DNA of 64,000 nucleotides from Oscillospiraceae bacterium. Lineage in GTDB: Bacteria; Bacillota; Clostridia; Oscillospirales; CAG-272. A program made the position numbers and the translations under genes. Numbering within the stretch: the first letter of the stretch is position 1; each line of letters opens with the position of its first letter. The notes below the pieces were generated by a model. The model saw nothing but the letters and a program-made list of their open reading frames with translations, made no database searches and had not been told where the DNA came from. The stretch is taken from contig SVTL01000009.1 in the NCBI GenBank assembly GCA_015063795.1, positions 1 to 64,000 on the forward strand, given 5' to 3'. Shown piece by piece: positions 1 to 9,705 of this stretch.

Positions 1-1
1 T

Positions 2-115
2 TATATGCGTATTGTAGTTGTCGCTTATGATGATGAGTTACAGTTTTACGAAGCGTGTGGCTTTGAAAAAAGCAAAGATGCTTCGCCAATGTTTATAACA
101 TCGCTATGGACATAA
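2..115 (+). CDS. C-terminal fragment of a GNAT-like acetyltransferase (cut by window edge)
   Basis: Open frame from the window start ending YMRIVVVAYDDELQFYEACGFEKSKDASPMFITSLWT*; the FYEACGFE motif is typical of GNAT C-termini. Confidence 0.5.
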   Translation, partial: YMRIVVVAYDDELQFYEACGFEKSKDASPMFITSLWT

Positions 116-165
116 ATCAGCAAATTCCAATTTATCGAGAAACGATGGTGTACGGATCGTTAAAA

Positions 166-610
166 GCCTCCCTTGTGTAAAGGGAGGTGGCACGCGGAGC
201 GTGACGGAGGGATTGTAATGCAGCGAAAACACAATAAAGATATCGTTCCTACCGCAAGAATGCTACGAAAAAACATGACAAAAGAAGAAAAGCATCTTTG
301 GTATGATTTTTTGCGCACCTATCCCGTACGCTTTTCTCGTCAAAAGGTTCTCGGTAAATATATCGCAGATTTTTACTGTGCAGAGGCAAAGCTTGTCATT
401 GAGCTTGACGGTTCCGGACATTATACCGAAGAAGGAAAGCAATATGATGAAGAAAGAACCGCTTTTCTTGCAGAATACGGTTTGACAGTTATCAGAATAC
501 CGAATACGGAAATATATAAAAACTTTCGAGGTGTCTGTGAATATATTGATCACCTCATAGAACAATCCCTCAGTCAGCTTCGCTGACAGCTCCCTTTACA
601 CAAGGGAGCC
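166..610. mobile_element. MITE-like element carrying a DUF559 nuclease gene between hairpin-containing terminal inverted repeats
   Basis: Left arm GCCTCCCTTGTGTAAAGGGAGGTGGCACGCGGAGCGTGACGGAGGGATTG; right arm reverse complement GGCTCCCTTGTGTAAAGGGAGCTGTCAGCGAAGCTGACTGAGGGATTG; DUF559 ORF fills the interior. Confidence 0.75.
218..586 (+). CDS. DUF559 domain protein (Vsr-like PD-(D/E)XK endonuclease fold)
   Basis: MQRKHNKDIVPTARMLRKNMTKEEKHLWYDFLRTYPVRFSRQKVLGKYIADFYCAEAKLVIELDGSGHY... has the DUF559 signature. Confidence 0.87.
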   Translation: MQRKHNKDIVPTARMLRKNMTKEEKHLWYDFLRTYPVRFSRQKVLGKYIADFYCAEAKLVIELDGSGHYTEEGKQYDEERTAFLAEYGLTVIRIPNTEIYKNFRGVCEYIDHLIEQSLSQLR

Positions 611-771
611 TTTTTTGTTCACCTATGGCTTGTCATTTTTCCTGACAAGCACTGCATTTGTGTCCACAAATGCAAAATACGGCATACCCCTTTCGAGATA
701 TGCCGTATTTTTGAAAACTGTCCTTTAGGATACAATCCTATGGCTCCGCCGTTTTTTTCTTTTGTCGCTCC

Positions 772-3117
772 TCACGGCTTTTTTCTTAACAGCCGTTCGA
801 TGGTCTTTTTCGACAGCGCCATCAGCTCGGCGGCCTGCTCGGAATCGTAGGAATCGGCAAACAGACCGATGCTGCGCGCGTCGGGCTTCAGATGCACCTG
901 CCCGCTCTTGCCGTAGTCCAGCAGGATGCCGTCGGAGCAGGAGGCATTCTTCTCCTCGGCCAGCCGTGTCAGCAGACGGCTCCGCGTGCCGCCGTCGGGG
1001 AAAAGCAATTCCTCCTCCTCTCTGGCAAAGGGCGGAATGGCACTCTCCTCCTCGCGCAGGGTACAGCCCTCCCCCGCCAGCACCGCCAGCAGCTTGGCCG
1101 CGGCATGGGAGGCATCGCTGACGTAGAGATAGCTCCTCGCCGACGCGCGCAGCAGACGCTCCCCCTCCCCGCGGGGACGGAAGCTGTAATATTCGGCCTT
1201 GCCGCCCCGTTCGGAGGCGATCCGCTCCAGCGTCAGCGGCGAATGGAAGGGCAGGACGATCTTCTTCGCCCCTTTCTCCAGCTCGCTCCGCGCGATGATG
1301 GCCGCCGCGTGCCAGCCGTCCACCGCCGTCCCCCCTTGGGAAAAGACAAGCCCCTCGCCGCGGCTGTCCACGGTGATGCACACCTCCGCCTCCTCCTCGG
1401 AGCACAAAACAGCCCCCTTTTCGACCAGCGCCTCGGCCAGCCAATGGATGCCCTCCCCCTTCAGGCAGAAACGGGTGAAGGGGAGCGTTTCGGGCAGAAG
1501 CCGCGAAAGAGAGGCCGCATACAGTCCGCCGATGTCTGAAAACACGGCGCGTTTTGTCCTTTTGCCCTTCTCGGTCGGAGAGCCCCCACCCTCGCTCAGA
1601 TGGGAAAACAGCGCCTGCTCCGCCTCGCGCAAAGGATACAGCCCGTCGGCATCCCAGAGCGTGATGCGGACCGTCCCCTCCCCGCTTTTTCCCACGCAGG
1701 CGGTCAGCTTGCTGTTGAGATGGATGGCGGCAAAGGCGGCCAGACGGTCGAAGCCCACGCCCAGATCGAAGCAGACTCCGCCAACCTCCTCCATGCCGCA
1801 CAGCATCGCGTCCTTCCGCGCCTCCTGTCCCCTCTCGGCACAGACCGCGCATTTTCCGCCCCCTGCGCTCAGCGCCATCGCCCGTCCCAGCGAGCGGCAG
1901 ACCGAAAGCGTCAGCTCCTCCTCGCCGCCGTAAAAGCCGTCCCCCGCCGCCAGCATCAACGGGAAGGGGGAGGGCGTTTTTTCTTCCTCGCCGTGACGGA
2001 GATGGGTATGCCGCGCCAGCTTGGTTCGATCGGGAAGCACCGCGCCGTCCCCGATCACGCAGTCGCCGCCGATGATGCACCCCCGCCCGATGCGGACGCC
2101 GTCGCCCACCGTCACGTGCTCGCAGAGGATCGCCCCCTCGATCACGCAATTCCGACCAACGCTCACGCCGTCGAAGAGGAGGCTGTCCTCCACCACGCTT
2201 CCCTCCCCCACGCGGCAGTCGGCACCGAACACGGCAAGCGGCTCTGCTTCGCGCCCGAAGCGAGCAGTGTCATTATCGGGGCGTCTACGTATACCGAAGC
2301 GCTCGGTATACGTAGACTGCCCTTCGCTTTCACTCACATCTTCCTCCCCACCAAAGCAAACGGTATCCGCAGACTGCCCTTCGCTTTCCGAACGCTCCCG
2401 CCGCTTTCTTTCAAACTCCAGATTGGTCTGCAGCAGCACCCCCGCATCCCCGATGTCACACCAATCCGCCCCGTCGCTGACCGCATACAGCGCCAGCCCC
2501 ATCTTTACCATCAGCGGAAACAGATCCTTGGAAAAATCGAAGGGGAGCCCCTGCGGGATCAGCTTCAGCAGACTCTTCTGCAGCAGATAGATGCCCGTGT
2601 TGGCGCGGTTGGAAAACACGCGGTTCCACGCCGGCTTCTCCTCAAAGCGCGTCACCCTGCCCTCCGCATCGGTGAGAACGATGCCGTAACGGGTGGGATC
2701 GTCCACCTCCTTGAGCAGGATGGTCGCATCCGCGTGATGCTGACGGTGAAAGGCCAGCGCTCTTGACAGATCGATCTGAGTAAAGCAGTCGCCGCTGATG
2801 ACAAGAAACGTATCGCTCAGCCGCTCCTCGCAGACCTTCACGCCCCCCGCCGTCCCCAGCGGAACGCTCTCGTGGGAATAGGACAGGCGGATGCCGTTTT
2901 TCTCCTCGCCGCAGGCGGCACGGATGTCCTCCGCACGGTAGGCGGTGGTCAGTACGGCCTCGCGGACTCCGTGCCGCGCCAGCAGCTCCAGAATGTGAAA
3001 CAGCGTCGGCTTGCCCCCGATGGGGACCAGCGGCTTCGGACGGCTTTCGGTGATGGGGCGGAGCCTTCTCCCCTCTCCCCCCGCCAGAATGACGGCGGTG
3101 ATGCGTTCTTTGTTCAT
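772..3117 (-). CDS. Bifunctional NDP-sugar nucleotidyltransferase / left-handed beta-helix / phosphomannomutase-like protein
   Basis: MNKERITAVILAGGEGRRLRPITESRPKPLVPIGGKPTLFHIL nucleotidyltransferase motif, hexapeptide repeats, degenerate phosphohexomutase-like C-terminus. Confidence 0.87.
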   Translation of the reverse strand: MNKERITAVILAGGEGRRLRPITESRPKPLVPIGGKPTLFHILELLARHGVREAVLTTAYRAEDIRAACGEEKNGIRLSYSHESVPLGTAGGVKVCEERLSDTFLVISGDCFTQIDLSRALAFHRQHHADATILLKEVDDPTRYGIVLTDAEGRVTRFEEKPAWNRVFSNRANTGIYLLQKSLLKLIPQGLPFDFSKDLFPLMVKMGLALYAVSDGADWCDIGDAGVLLQTNLEFERKRRERSESEGQSADTVCFGGEEDVSESEGQSTYTERFGIRRRPDNDTARFGREAEPLAVFGADCRVGEGSVVEDSLLFDGVSVGRNCVIEGAILCEHVTVGDGVRIGRGCIIGGDCVIGDGAVLPDRTKLARHTHLRHGEEEKTPSPFPLMLAAGDGFYGGEEELTLSVCRSLGRAMALSAGGGKCAVCAERGQEARKDAMLCGMEEVGGVCFDLGVGFDRLAAFAAIHLNSKLTACVGKSGEGTVRITLWDADGLYPLREAEQALFSHLSEGGGSPTEKGKRTKRAVFSDIGGLYAASLSRLLPETLPFTRFCLKGEGIHWLAEALVEKGAVLCSEEEAEVCITVDSRGEGLVFSQGGTAVDGWHAAAIIARSELEKGAKKIVLPFHSPLTLERIASERGGKAEYYSFRPRGEGERLLRASARSYLYVSDASHAAAKLLAVLAGEGCTLREEESAIPPFAREEEELLFPDGGTRSRLLTRLAEEKNASCSDGILLDYGKSGQVHLKPDARSIGLFADSYDSEQAAELMALSKKTIERLLRKKP
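2283..2317. repeat. Perfect palindrome (15-bp stem, 5-nt loop) inside a coding region
   Basis: GTCTACGTATACCGA-AGCGC-TCGGTATACGTAGAC. Confidence 0.9.
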
Positions 3118-3308
3118 GCCCTTTCCTTTCTTGCTCATCCGCCCCGACCGTGAGCCGAAGCGGGATTTTGCGGTGTCCAATGCACCGTTTTCTCGATTTA
3201 TGGTGTCTCCTCCCCCTCTTTTTTATGCGTCAAATTTGGAAGCATATGAATAAAATGGCCGCCACGGACCACAATATCCACAGAACGAAACAAAAATTGA
3301 GGGACCGC

Positions 3309-3596
3309 ATGATGATAAAAGGAAACGCACGCAAGATCATTCGTTTAAAGAACACCGAAAGCGAGCTGTTTGACGAGGCTCTCTTCTTCCTCCGCGACTC
3401 CGCCGACCGCAACGGACGCATCTCCGAGCAGGATATGCTCCGCGAGGCCGACCGCATCGTCTCGCGCAACCTGATCACCGAAAGCGCCTTCCGAGTCAGC
3501 GGCAGGGACGGGCACGGACGGACGCTCTTCGCCTTTCTGGCAGGCGCAGGCAGTGCGGGGGCGCTGGGCTCACTCCTGCTGCTTCTGATCCGCTGA
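3309..3596 (+). CDS. Conserved-looking hypothetical small membrane protein
   Basis: ORF with C-terminal hydrophobic segment AGAGSAGALGSLLLLLIR; start codon uncertain. Confidence 0.55.
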   Translation: MMIKGNARKIIRLKNTESELFDEALFFLRDSADRNGRISEQDMLREADRIVSRNLITESAFRVSGRDGHGRTLFAFLAGAGSAGALGSLLLLLIR

Positions 3597-3924
3597 CCGA
3601 GAAGGCACGATTGTGAACGCCGTTAACGAATTGTGACTTAAAAAGTTAACAATTTTGTGCTATTCTGTATGGTAGCAGGAAATGCCCTTTCGAAAAAGCG
3701 AGAGAGCATCTCCACCGTGTCCGTAAAAAAAAGATCGCCTTCTCACAGGCGCATCCGACAGGAAAGGGAGACAGCCGAAGCGCGGTTCGTTGTGCGCTTC
3801 ACCGCTTCTCCTTACATACAGGCAGGCAAGCTTCCGACCGAACAAGGGCGGAGTCTTTTGCGTTTGCCATCATCCGACAGATCCGGGCAAAAATCCAAAG
3901 AAACGAGGAACAAAAACACCCTTT

Positions 3925-5595
3925 ATGAAAAAGAACGACGAAACATTGCGCATCATCTCCCTGGGCGGACTGGGCGAGATCGGCAAAAACATCACCGCCA
4001 TCGAATACGGCGAGGACATCATCCTCATCGACTGCGGTCTCGGCTTCCCCGACGACGATATGCTGGGCGTTGACCTGGTCATCCCCGACTTCACCTATCT
4101 GGAAAAGAAGCAGGAGAACATCCGCGGTCTCTTCCTCACCCACGGCCACGAGGACCACATCGGCGGAGTCCCCTACCTGCTCAAGGAGCTGGACGTCCCG
4201 GTCTACGGCACCCGCCTCACGCTGGGCATCTTAGACAACAAGCTGGCCGAGCACAGGCTGGACACCATCGCCGACCTGCACTGCGTCAAGGCAGGCGACG
4301 TGGTCAAGGCGGGCGTGTTTTCCGTGGAATTCATCCGCGTCAACCACTCCATTGCCGACGCCTGCTGTCTGGCCGTCAAAACGCCTTACGGCACGGTGGT
4401 CCATTCCGGCGACTTCAAGCTGGATCTCACCCCCGTGGAGAGCGAGATGATGGACCTCACCCGCCTCGGCGAGATCGGCAAAAAGGGCGTGCTGGCGCTG
4501 CTGTGCGAGTCCACCAACGTCGAGCACCCGGGCTACACCATGTCCGAGCGCACGGTGGGCAACTCTCTTGACGGCATCTTCATGAAAAACCCCGACAAGC
4601 GTCTGATCATCACCACCTTCTCCTCCAACGTCCACCGCGTGCAGCAGATCATCAACACCAGCGTCAAATACGGACGCAAGGTGGCCATCACCGGCCGCAG
4701 CATGCTGAACATCGTGGGCGCGGCCATCGAGCTGGGCTACATCAACGCACCGCAGGGCTCGATCATCGACATCAACGAGCTGAAGCGCTATCCCGCCGAG
4801 CAGATCACCATCGTCACCACCGGCAGCCAGGGCGAGCCCATGTCCGCTCTCTACCGCATCGCCTTCTCCGATCACGAAAAGGTCCAGCTGGGCCCGAAGG
4901 ATCTGGTGGTCATCAGCGCCAACCCCATCCCCGGCAACGAAAAGCTGGTGGGCAAGATCATCAACGAGCTCTTCCGCAAGGGCGCATCGGTCTTCCGCGA
5001 TTCCACCGTGGAGGTGCACGTGTCCGGCCACGCCTGCCAGGAGGAGCTGAAGCTCATGCACGCTCTCACCAAGCCCAAATACTTCATGCCCGTCCACGGC
5101 GAATACCGCCATCTGATCCAGCACCGTGAGCTGGCCAAGACCATGGGCATGCCCGAAAAGAATATTTTTGTTTCCGAGATCGGCAAGGTTCTGGAGATCG
5201 ACCGCAAGGGCGCCCGCTTCAACGGCACCGTTCCCTCGGGGCGCGTGCTGGTGGACGGCTACGGCGTGGGCGACGTGGGCAACATCGTCCTGCGCGACCG
5301 CAAGCACCTGTCCCAGGACGGTCTGATCGTGGTCGTTGCCACCATCGATTCCGATGAGCGCCTGCTGCTCTCCGGTCCCGACATCGTTTCCCGCGGCTTT
5401 GTGTACATGCGCGAGGCCGAGGAGCTGATGGACGAGGTGAAGGCCATCGCCGCCGACACCATCAACGAGTGTCTGGACAACGCCATCACCGACCGCGCCC
5501 AGATGAAGTCGATGCTCAAGGACGACCTGACCAAGTTCCTGTACAGCCGCACGAAAAAGAAGCCCATGATTTTGCCGGTCGTGACGGGTGTGTAA
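3925..5595 (+). CDS. rnj: Ribonuclease J
   Basis: MKKNDETLRIISLGGLGEIGKNITAIEYGEDIILIDCGLGFPDDDMLGVDLVIPDF...LTHGHEDHIGG metallo-beta-lactamase/beta-CASP signature. Confidence 0.95.
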   Translation: MKKNDETLRIISLGGLGEIGKNITAIEYGEDIILIDCGLGFPDDDMLGVDLVIPDFTYLEKKQENIRGLFLTHGHEDHIGGVPYLLKELDVPVYGTRLTLGILDNKLAEHRLDTIADLHCVKAGDVVKAGVFSVEFIRVNHSIADACCLAVKTPYGTVVHSGDFKLDLTPVESEMMDLTRLGEIGKKGVLALLCESTNVEHPGYTMSERTVGNSLDGIFMKNPDKRLIITTFSSNVHRVQQIINTSVKYGRKVAITGRSMLNIVGAAIELGYINAPQGSIIDINELKRYPAEQITIVTTGSQGEPMSALYRIAFSDHEKVQLGPKDLVVISANPIPGNEKLVGKIINELFRKGASVFRDSTVEVHVSGHACQEELKLMHALTKPKYFMPVHGEYRHLIQHRELAKTMGMPEKNIFVSEIGKVLEIDRKGARFNGTVPSGRVLVDGYGVGDVGNIVLRDRKHLSQDGLIVVVATIDSDERLLLSGPDIVSRGFVYMREAEELMDEVKAIAADTINECLDNAITDRAQMKSMLKDDLTKFLYSRTKKKPMILPVVTGV

Positions 5596-5632
5596 CGCGT
5601 AGCGTTACCGCACGTTACGACGACACCCTACA

Positions 5633-5804
5633 AAATTCGCTCGGTGTCGGAGCGACACCGCTTTTCCTGCGGAAAAGACCGCGAATTTCAAAGCGAGATA
5701 AGATCGATCGACCTACCCTTGTGGGTTATCCGTTCACCGACGCCCTACAGAGTTTGCTCGTGTCGGAGCGATACCGCTTTTCCTTCGGAAAAGACCGCAA
5801 ACTC
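5633..5804. repeat. Two units of the three-way-junction repeat family (variable outer stem, two inner hairpins)
   Basis: Outer stems AAATTCGC/GCGAATTT (5633-5640/5681-5688) and GAGTTTGC/GCAAACTC (5750-5757/5797-5804) around a near-identical core. Confidence 0.8.
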
Positions 5805-6082
5805 CAAAGCAACTGCGTATCGAACGGGCGTATAAAAGTTTTGATCAAACTTTTTCAAAAGTTTGCGCGGTGAAGGGCGCGGAGCCCTTCTCGCTCCTCG
5901 CAAGGAGCGAAACCTCTCTTTTGGCGTTTCTTTTTGCGAAGCTTTTTCTTTGCGCCTACTGTCAGCAAAGAAAAAGCGAGTAAGCGATACGCAGAAACGA
6001 ACGGCTTGGTATATTCACCGCTCAGGGCAACGCCCCCCATCACGGCACAAAACAAAAAAGCGTTCTGCCGACAGAACGCACC

Positions 6083-6109
6083 AAAAAAGGACTCTTGTGA
6101 GTCCTTTTT
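6083..6109. terminator. Putative bidirectional rho-independent terminator
   Basis: AAAAAAGGACTCTTGTGAGTCCTTTTT hairpin with flanking A/T runs. Confidence 0.6.
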
Positions 6110-6126
6110 CTTTTATACAAACAAAA

Positions 6127-6519
6127 TCACGGCAGCTTTTTGCCGCACCTGTTGCAATAAACGAAATCCTCCGCCAGCGCACTGCCGCAGTAGGGACAAA
6201 AGCGGCTGTCACCGACCGAGACACCCGACGTCTGCCGTTGTTCTCTGCCGTCCTCACCGCCGAAGCGCGTTTCAAAGGGATCAGGCTCCTCGCCCTCCTC
6301 GGTGATGTCATACAGCGAGGTGCGGTTCTTCCCCGCGGCGTTGCGGAAATGGTGAAATATGTTGTAAATGCCGATGCCCACGAACGCGATGCCGAACAGC
6401 GCCATAAACGGCTCAAACGAAGCGGCCATCACCGTCCAGAACACGCCGAACAGTGTAACAACAAGGCTCATCACACCGTTGAAAAAGGACGGTCCGCGCC
6501 CCGGCTTGATGCTTTTCAT
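6127..6519 (-). CDS. Zinc-ribbon-containing membrane protein
   Basis: Two hydrophobic segments plus FCPYCGSALAEDFVYCNRCGKKLP zinc ribbon. Confidence 0.75.
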   Translation of the reverse strand: MKSIKPGRGPSFFNGVMSLVVTLFGVFWTVMAASFEPFMALFGIAFVGIGIYNIFHHFRNAAGKNRTSLYDITEEGEEPDPFETRFGGEDGREQRQTSGVSVGDSRFCPYCGSALAEDFVYCNRCGKKLP

Positions 6520-6622
6520 AAGATGCTCCTTTTTTTGACATGGTTACGGTTGCTTTTTTGCGGCGCTCAGCGCCGCTGAATTGGGCAAGAGATGTCAGGG
6601 GGATTCTCCCCCTGAAACCCCG

Positions 6623-6652
6623 ACTTAGGTACTTTTTGAAAAAAGTACCTAA
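6623..6652. repeat. CTTTTTGAAAAAAG-core hairpin repeat (copy)
   Basis: CTTAGGTACTTTTTGAAAAAAGTACCTAAG. Confidence 0.75.
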
Positions 6653-6770
6653 GAACCTCAAAAACTTTCAAAAGCCGCTTCGCGCGACTTGGTGTTCAAC
6701 TTCAACAAATTCCCGTCTTTCGCCTTTGGCGAAAGCTGAGGCTCAGTTATGAGAAAACGGATTGCTTCAA

Positions 6771-6827
6771 CAAATTTCTGTCTTTTCCGCAGGAAAAGCG
6801 GAGGCTCGATGCCGACGAAGAAATTTG
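6771..6827. repeat. Three-way-junction repeat unit
   Basis: Outer stem CAAATTTC/GAAATTTG; inner CTTTTCC-GCA-GGAAAAG hairpin. Confidence 0.7.
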
Positions 6828-6932
6828 CTTGGGGAGGCGCTTTGTAAACGATAGCGATGGCTTCACGCTCCCCTAGGAATTTGCTCGGGCGCAAAACGAA
6901 GAAACAGTTACGCTGAACTTCACGCGCCCGTC

Positions 6933-9086
6933 TTATATGCCTTTCATGGACAGCGAGATGCGGTTTTTGGCCACGTCCACGCCCTTGATGCGGACCTTCA
7001 CCGTATCGCCCACCGACAGCGCCTCACTGGGATGGCGGATGAATGTGTCCGAGATCTCCGACACATGCACCAGTCCGTCCTGATGGACGCCGATGTCCAC
7101 AAACGCGCCGAAATCGATCACATTCCGCACCTTGCCGGTAAAGACCATGCCCTCCTTCAGGTCGCGGATGTCCATCACGTCGCTTCGCAGCTCGGCAGGG
7201 GGCAGGTCGCTTCTCGGATCGCGCCCCGGCTTTTCCAATTCACTCACCATATCGCGCAGCGTCGGCTCGCCGATGTTCAGCTCCACGCACAGCGATTCGA
7301 TGTCCTTCTCCACTCGCGCGCCCAGTCCCGACAGCTTGCCCTCTCTTACGTCGCTCTCCTTGCAGCCGTACTTCTTGAGCAGCGCCTTCGCCGCGCCGTA
7401 GGACTCGGGATGCACGCCCGTACAGTCCAGCACCTCGTCGGCACCCGACACTCGCAGGAAGCCGGCGCACTGGGTAAAGGCCTTTTCGCCCAGACGCGGC
7501 ACCTTCAGCAGCTCCTTGCGCGAGCGGAAGACACCGTTCTCATCGCGGTATTTGACAATGTTCTTGGCGGTGGTAGCATTCAGCCCCGCCACATAGGAAA
7601 GAAGCGAATGGGACGCGGTGTTCAGATCCACGCCCACGCTGTTCACGCAGTCCTCCACCACGCCGGTCAGCGATTCGTCAAGCCTTGCGGGCTTCATGTC
7701 GTGCTGATACTGCCCCACGCCGATGGACTTGGGATCGATCTTCACCAGCTCGGCCAGCGGATCGATGAGGCGGCGGGCAATGGACACCGCGCTTCTCTGC
7801 GTCACATCAAAATCGGGGAACTCCTCGCGCGCGGTCTCCGAAGCCGAATACACCGAAGCGCCCGCCTCGGACACCATCGCATAGCCCACCTCCTCGGGGA
7901 TCTCCTTCAGCAGCCCCGCCACAAAGATCTCGCTCTCCTTGGACGCGGTGCCGTTGCCGATGGCGATGGCGGTCACCCGATGGGAGCGGATGAGCGTTTT
8001 CACGATCTTTTTCGCCTCGTCGATGCGCTCGAAGGGCTTGGTGGGGTAAATGACCGCGGTGTCCAGCACCTTGCCCGTCTTGTCCACCACCGCCAGCTTA
8101 CAGCCGGTGCGGTAGCCGGGGTCGAGCCCCAAGACAGTCTTGCCTGCCAGCGGCGGCGTGAGCAGCAGGTTGCGCAGGTTCTCGGCAAAGAGACGGATGG
8201 CCCCCTCCGAGGCGCGGTCGAACAGGTCGGAGCGGATCTCGCGTTCGACAGAGGGCGCGATCAGGCGGTCATAGGAATCGACCACCGCTCTCGCCACGTA
8301 TTTCGACGCCTTCGAGCCATTGTTTTCCACAATTTCCGAGAACAGATAGTTCAAAATCGCATCCGAGGGCGCATCGATCGCCACCTTCAGCTTGCCCTCC
8401 TTCTCGCCGCGGTTGATGGCCAGCAGGCGGTGTCCGGGCAGGGTGGACAGCTTTTCGGCGAAATCGTGGTACATCGCATAGGTGGAATCGGCCTCTTCGC
8501 CGGTCTTTTTCACGTTGATGAGGCCGAAATCGACCGTCAGCGCGCGGATCTCCTTGCGGTAGGACGCATCGTCGCTGATGTCCTCGGCGAGAATGTCGCA
8601 GGCGCCGCCGATGGCCTCCTCGATTGACAGCACGCCCTTCTCCTCATCGACGAACGAGGCGGCATACTCCTCGATCGCCATCTCAGGCGAGCTCTCCTGC
8701 AGAAGAAGCGCCGAGGCCAGATCCTCCAGCCCCTTCTCCCTTGCCACCGACGCGCGTGTTTTGCGCTTCTGCTTGTAGGGGCGGTAGATGTCCTCGATCT
8801 CGGTGAGGATGACCGCCTTTTCCAGCGCTTCGACGATGGCGGGCGTCAGCTTGCCCTGCGCTTCGATGGCACTCCGCACCTCCTCGCGGCGCTTTTCCAG
8901 ACCGCGCAGGTAGTTGAGACGGTCAAACAGCGTGCGCAGGACCTCGTCGTTCATCGAGCCGGTGACCTCCTTGCGGTAACGGGCGATGAAGGGGACGGTG
9001 TTGCCCTCGTCGATGAGGGCGACGGTGCTTTCCACACGCTTCAGAGGCAGGGAAAGCTCGGCAGACAGGATCTCGTTGATGGTCAT
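6933..9086 (-). CDS. tex: Tex-family RNA-binding transcriptional accessory protein (YqgF-like plus S1 domain)
   Basis: NTVPFIARYRKEVTGSMND, LGLDPGYRTGCKLAVVD, C-terminal S1 GMVFTGKVRNVIDFGAFVDIGVHQDGLVHVSEISD. Confidence 0.95.
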   Translation of the reverse strand: MTINEILSAELSLPLKRVESTVALIDEGNTVPFIARYRKEVTGSMNDEVLRTLFDRLNYLRGLEKRREEVRSAIEAQGKLTPAIVEALEKAVILTEIEDIYRPYKQKRKTRASVAREKGLEDLASALLLQESSPEMAIEEYAASFVDEEKGVLSIEEAIGGACDILAEDISDDASYRKEIRALTVDFGLINVKKTGEEADSTYAMYHDFAEKLSTLPGHRLLAINRGEKEGKLKVAIDAPSDAILNYLFSEIVENNGSKASKYVARAVVDSYDRLIAPSVEREIRSDLFDRASEGAIRLFAENLRNLLLTPPLAGKTVLGLDPGYRTGCKLAVVDKTGKVLDTAVIYPTKPFERIDEAKKIVKTLIRSHRVTAIAIGNGTASKESEIFVAGLLKEIPEEVGYAMVSEAGASVYSASETAREEFPDFDVTQRSAVSIARRLIDPLAELVKIDPKSIGVGQYQHDMKPARLDESLTGVVEDCVNSVGVDLNTASHSLLSYVAGLNATTAKNIVKYRDENGVFRSRKELLKVPRLGEKAFTQCAGFLRVSGADEVLDCTGVHPESYGAAKALLKKYGCKESDVREGKLSGLGARVEKDIESLCVELNIGEPTLRDMVSELEKPGRDPRSDLPPAELRSDVMDIRDLKEGMVFTGKVRNVIDFGAFVDIGVHQDGLVHVSEISDTFIRHPSEALSVGDTVKVRIKGVDVAKNRISLSMKGI

Positions 9087-9280
9087 AGGTGTGTTCCTTT
9101 CGTTTGGTCAAGTGGTGGTAAATGGGGACAAATGGGGATAAGCGGAGACAAAATCAGCCTCCGCGTGGGGAAAACTCATTTCTTTTTCGTGCCAAAGCGG
9201 AGAAAAGTGGAGACTGCCGTCATCGTGCTTTCTCACGCGGCGGCACCATACGTCATCGCCATACAGGATCGACTGCGGCA

Positions 9281-9613
9281 TCACGCGGCGGCGGTCGTCT
9301 CCTCGCGCACGCTCACCTCGGGCTCGGCTACCCAAGCGCCGTCCTCGTTTTTGTTCAGCGTGACGCAGACCAGCTTATCACCCTCCTGCGGGAAGGTGAC
9401 CTCCACGGTGTCGCCGTCAAAGGCACGGATCTGACCGTCTTCTGCATCAACACCATCCACCATGGCCGCAGCCAGCGTCAGCACAAGCTGCTGCTCGGCA
9501 TCGGTCAGCGTTCCTGCGGTATCCTTTTTCTGCTCCTCTCCGCCACAGGCGGCCAAAAGAACGGAAAAGCAAAGGATCAGAGCGAGCAAGAGAGCCTTGT
9601 TTCTTAAAATCAT
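9281..9613 (-). CDS. Small lipoprotein
   Basis: MILRNKALLLALILCFSVLLAACGGEEQ signal peptide and lipobox. Confidence 0.7.
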   Translation of the reverse strand: MILRNKALLLALILCFSVLLAACGGEEQKKDTAGTLTDAEQQLVLTLAAAMVDGVDAEDGQIRAFDGDTVEVTFPQEGDKLVCVTLNKNEDGAWVAEPEVSVREETTAAA

Positions 9614-9705
9614 GGAAATCATCCTTTCTTTGTTGACAAACGGACGCTTTTTTGCTACCATAAAAGCAGAAGCCTCCGCTCTTTTTTCTATTGTAACATA
9701 AAAAA

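Noticed and set aside
4231-5307. Long ORF antisense to RNase J
   Set aside because: Mirror ORF caused by high GC third positions of a confidently identified gene.
7032-8627. 531-aa ORF antisense to tex
   Set aside because: Composition-driven antisense ORF; His/Gln/Arg-rich product with no recognisable domain.
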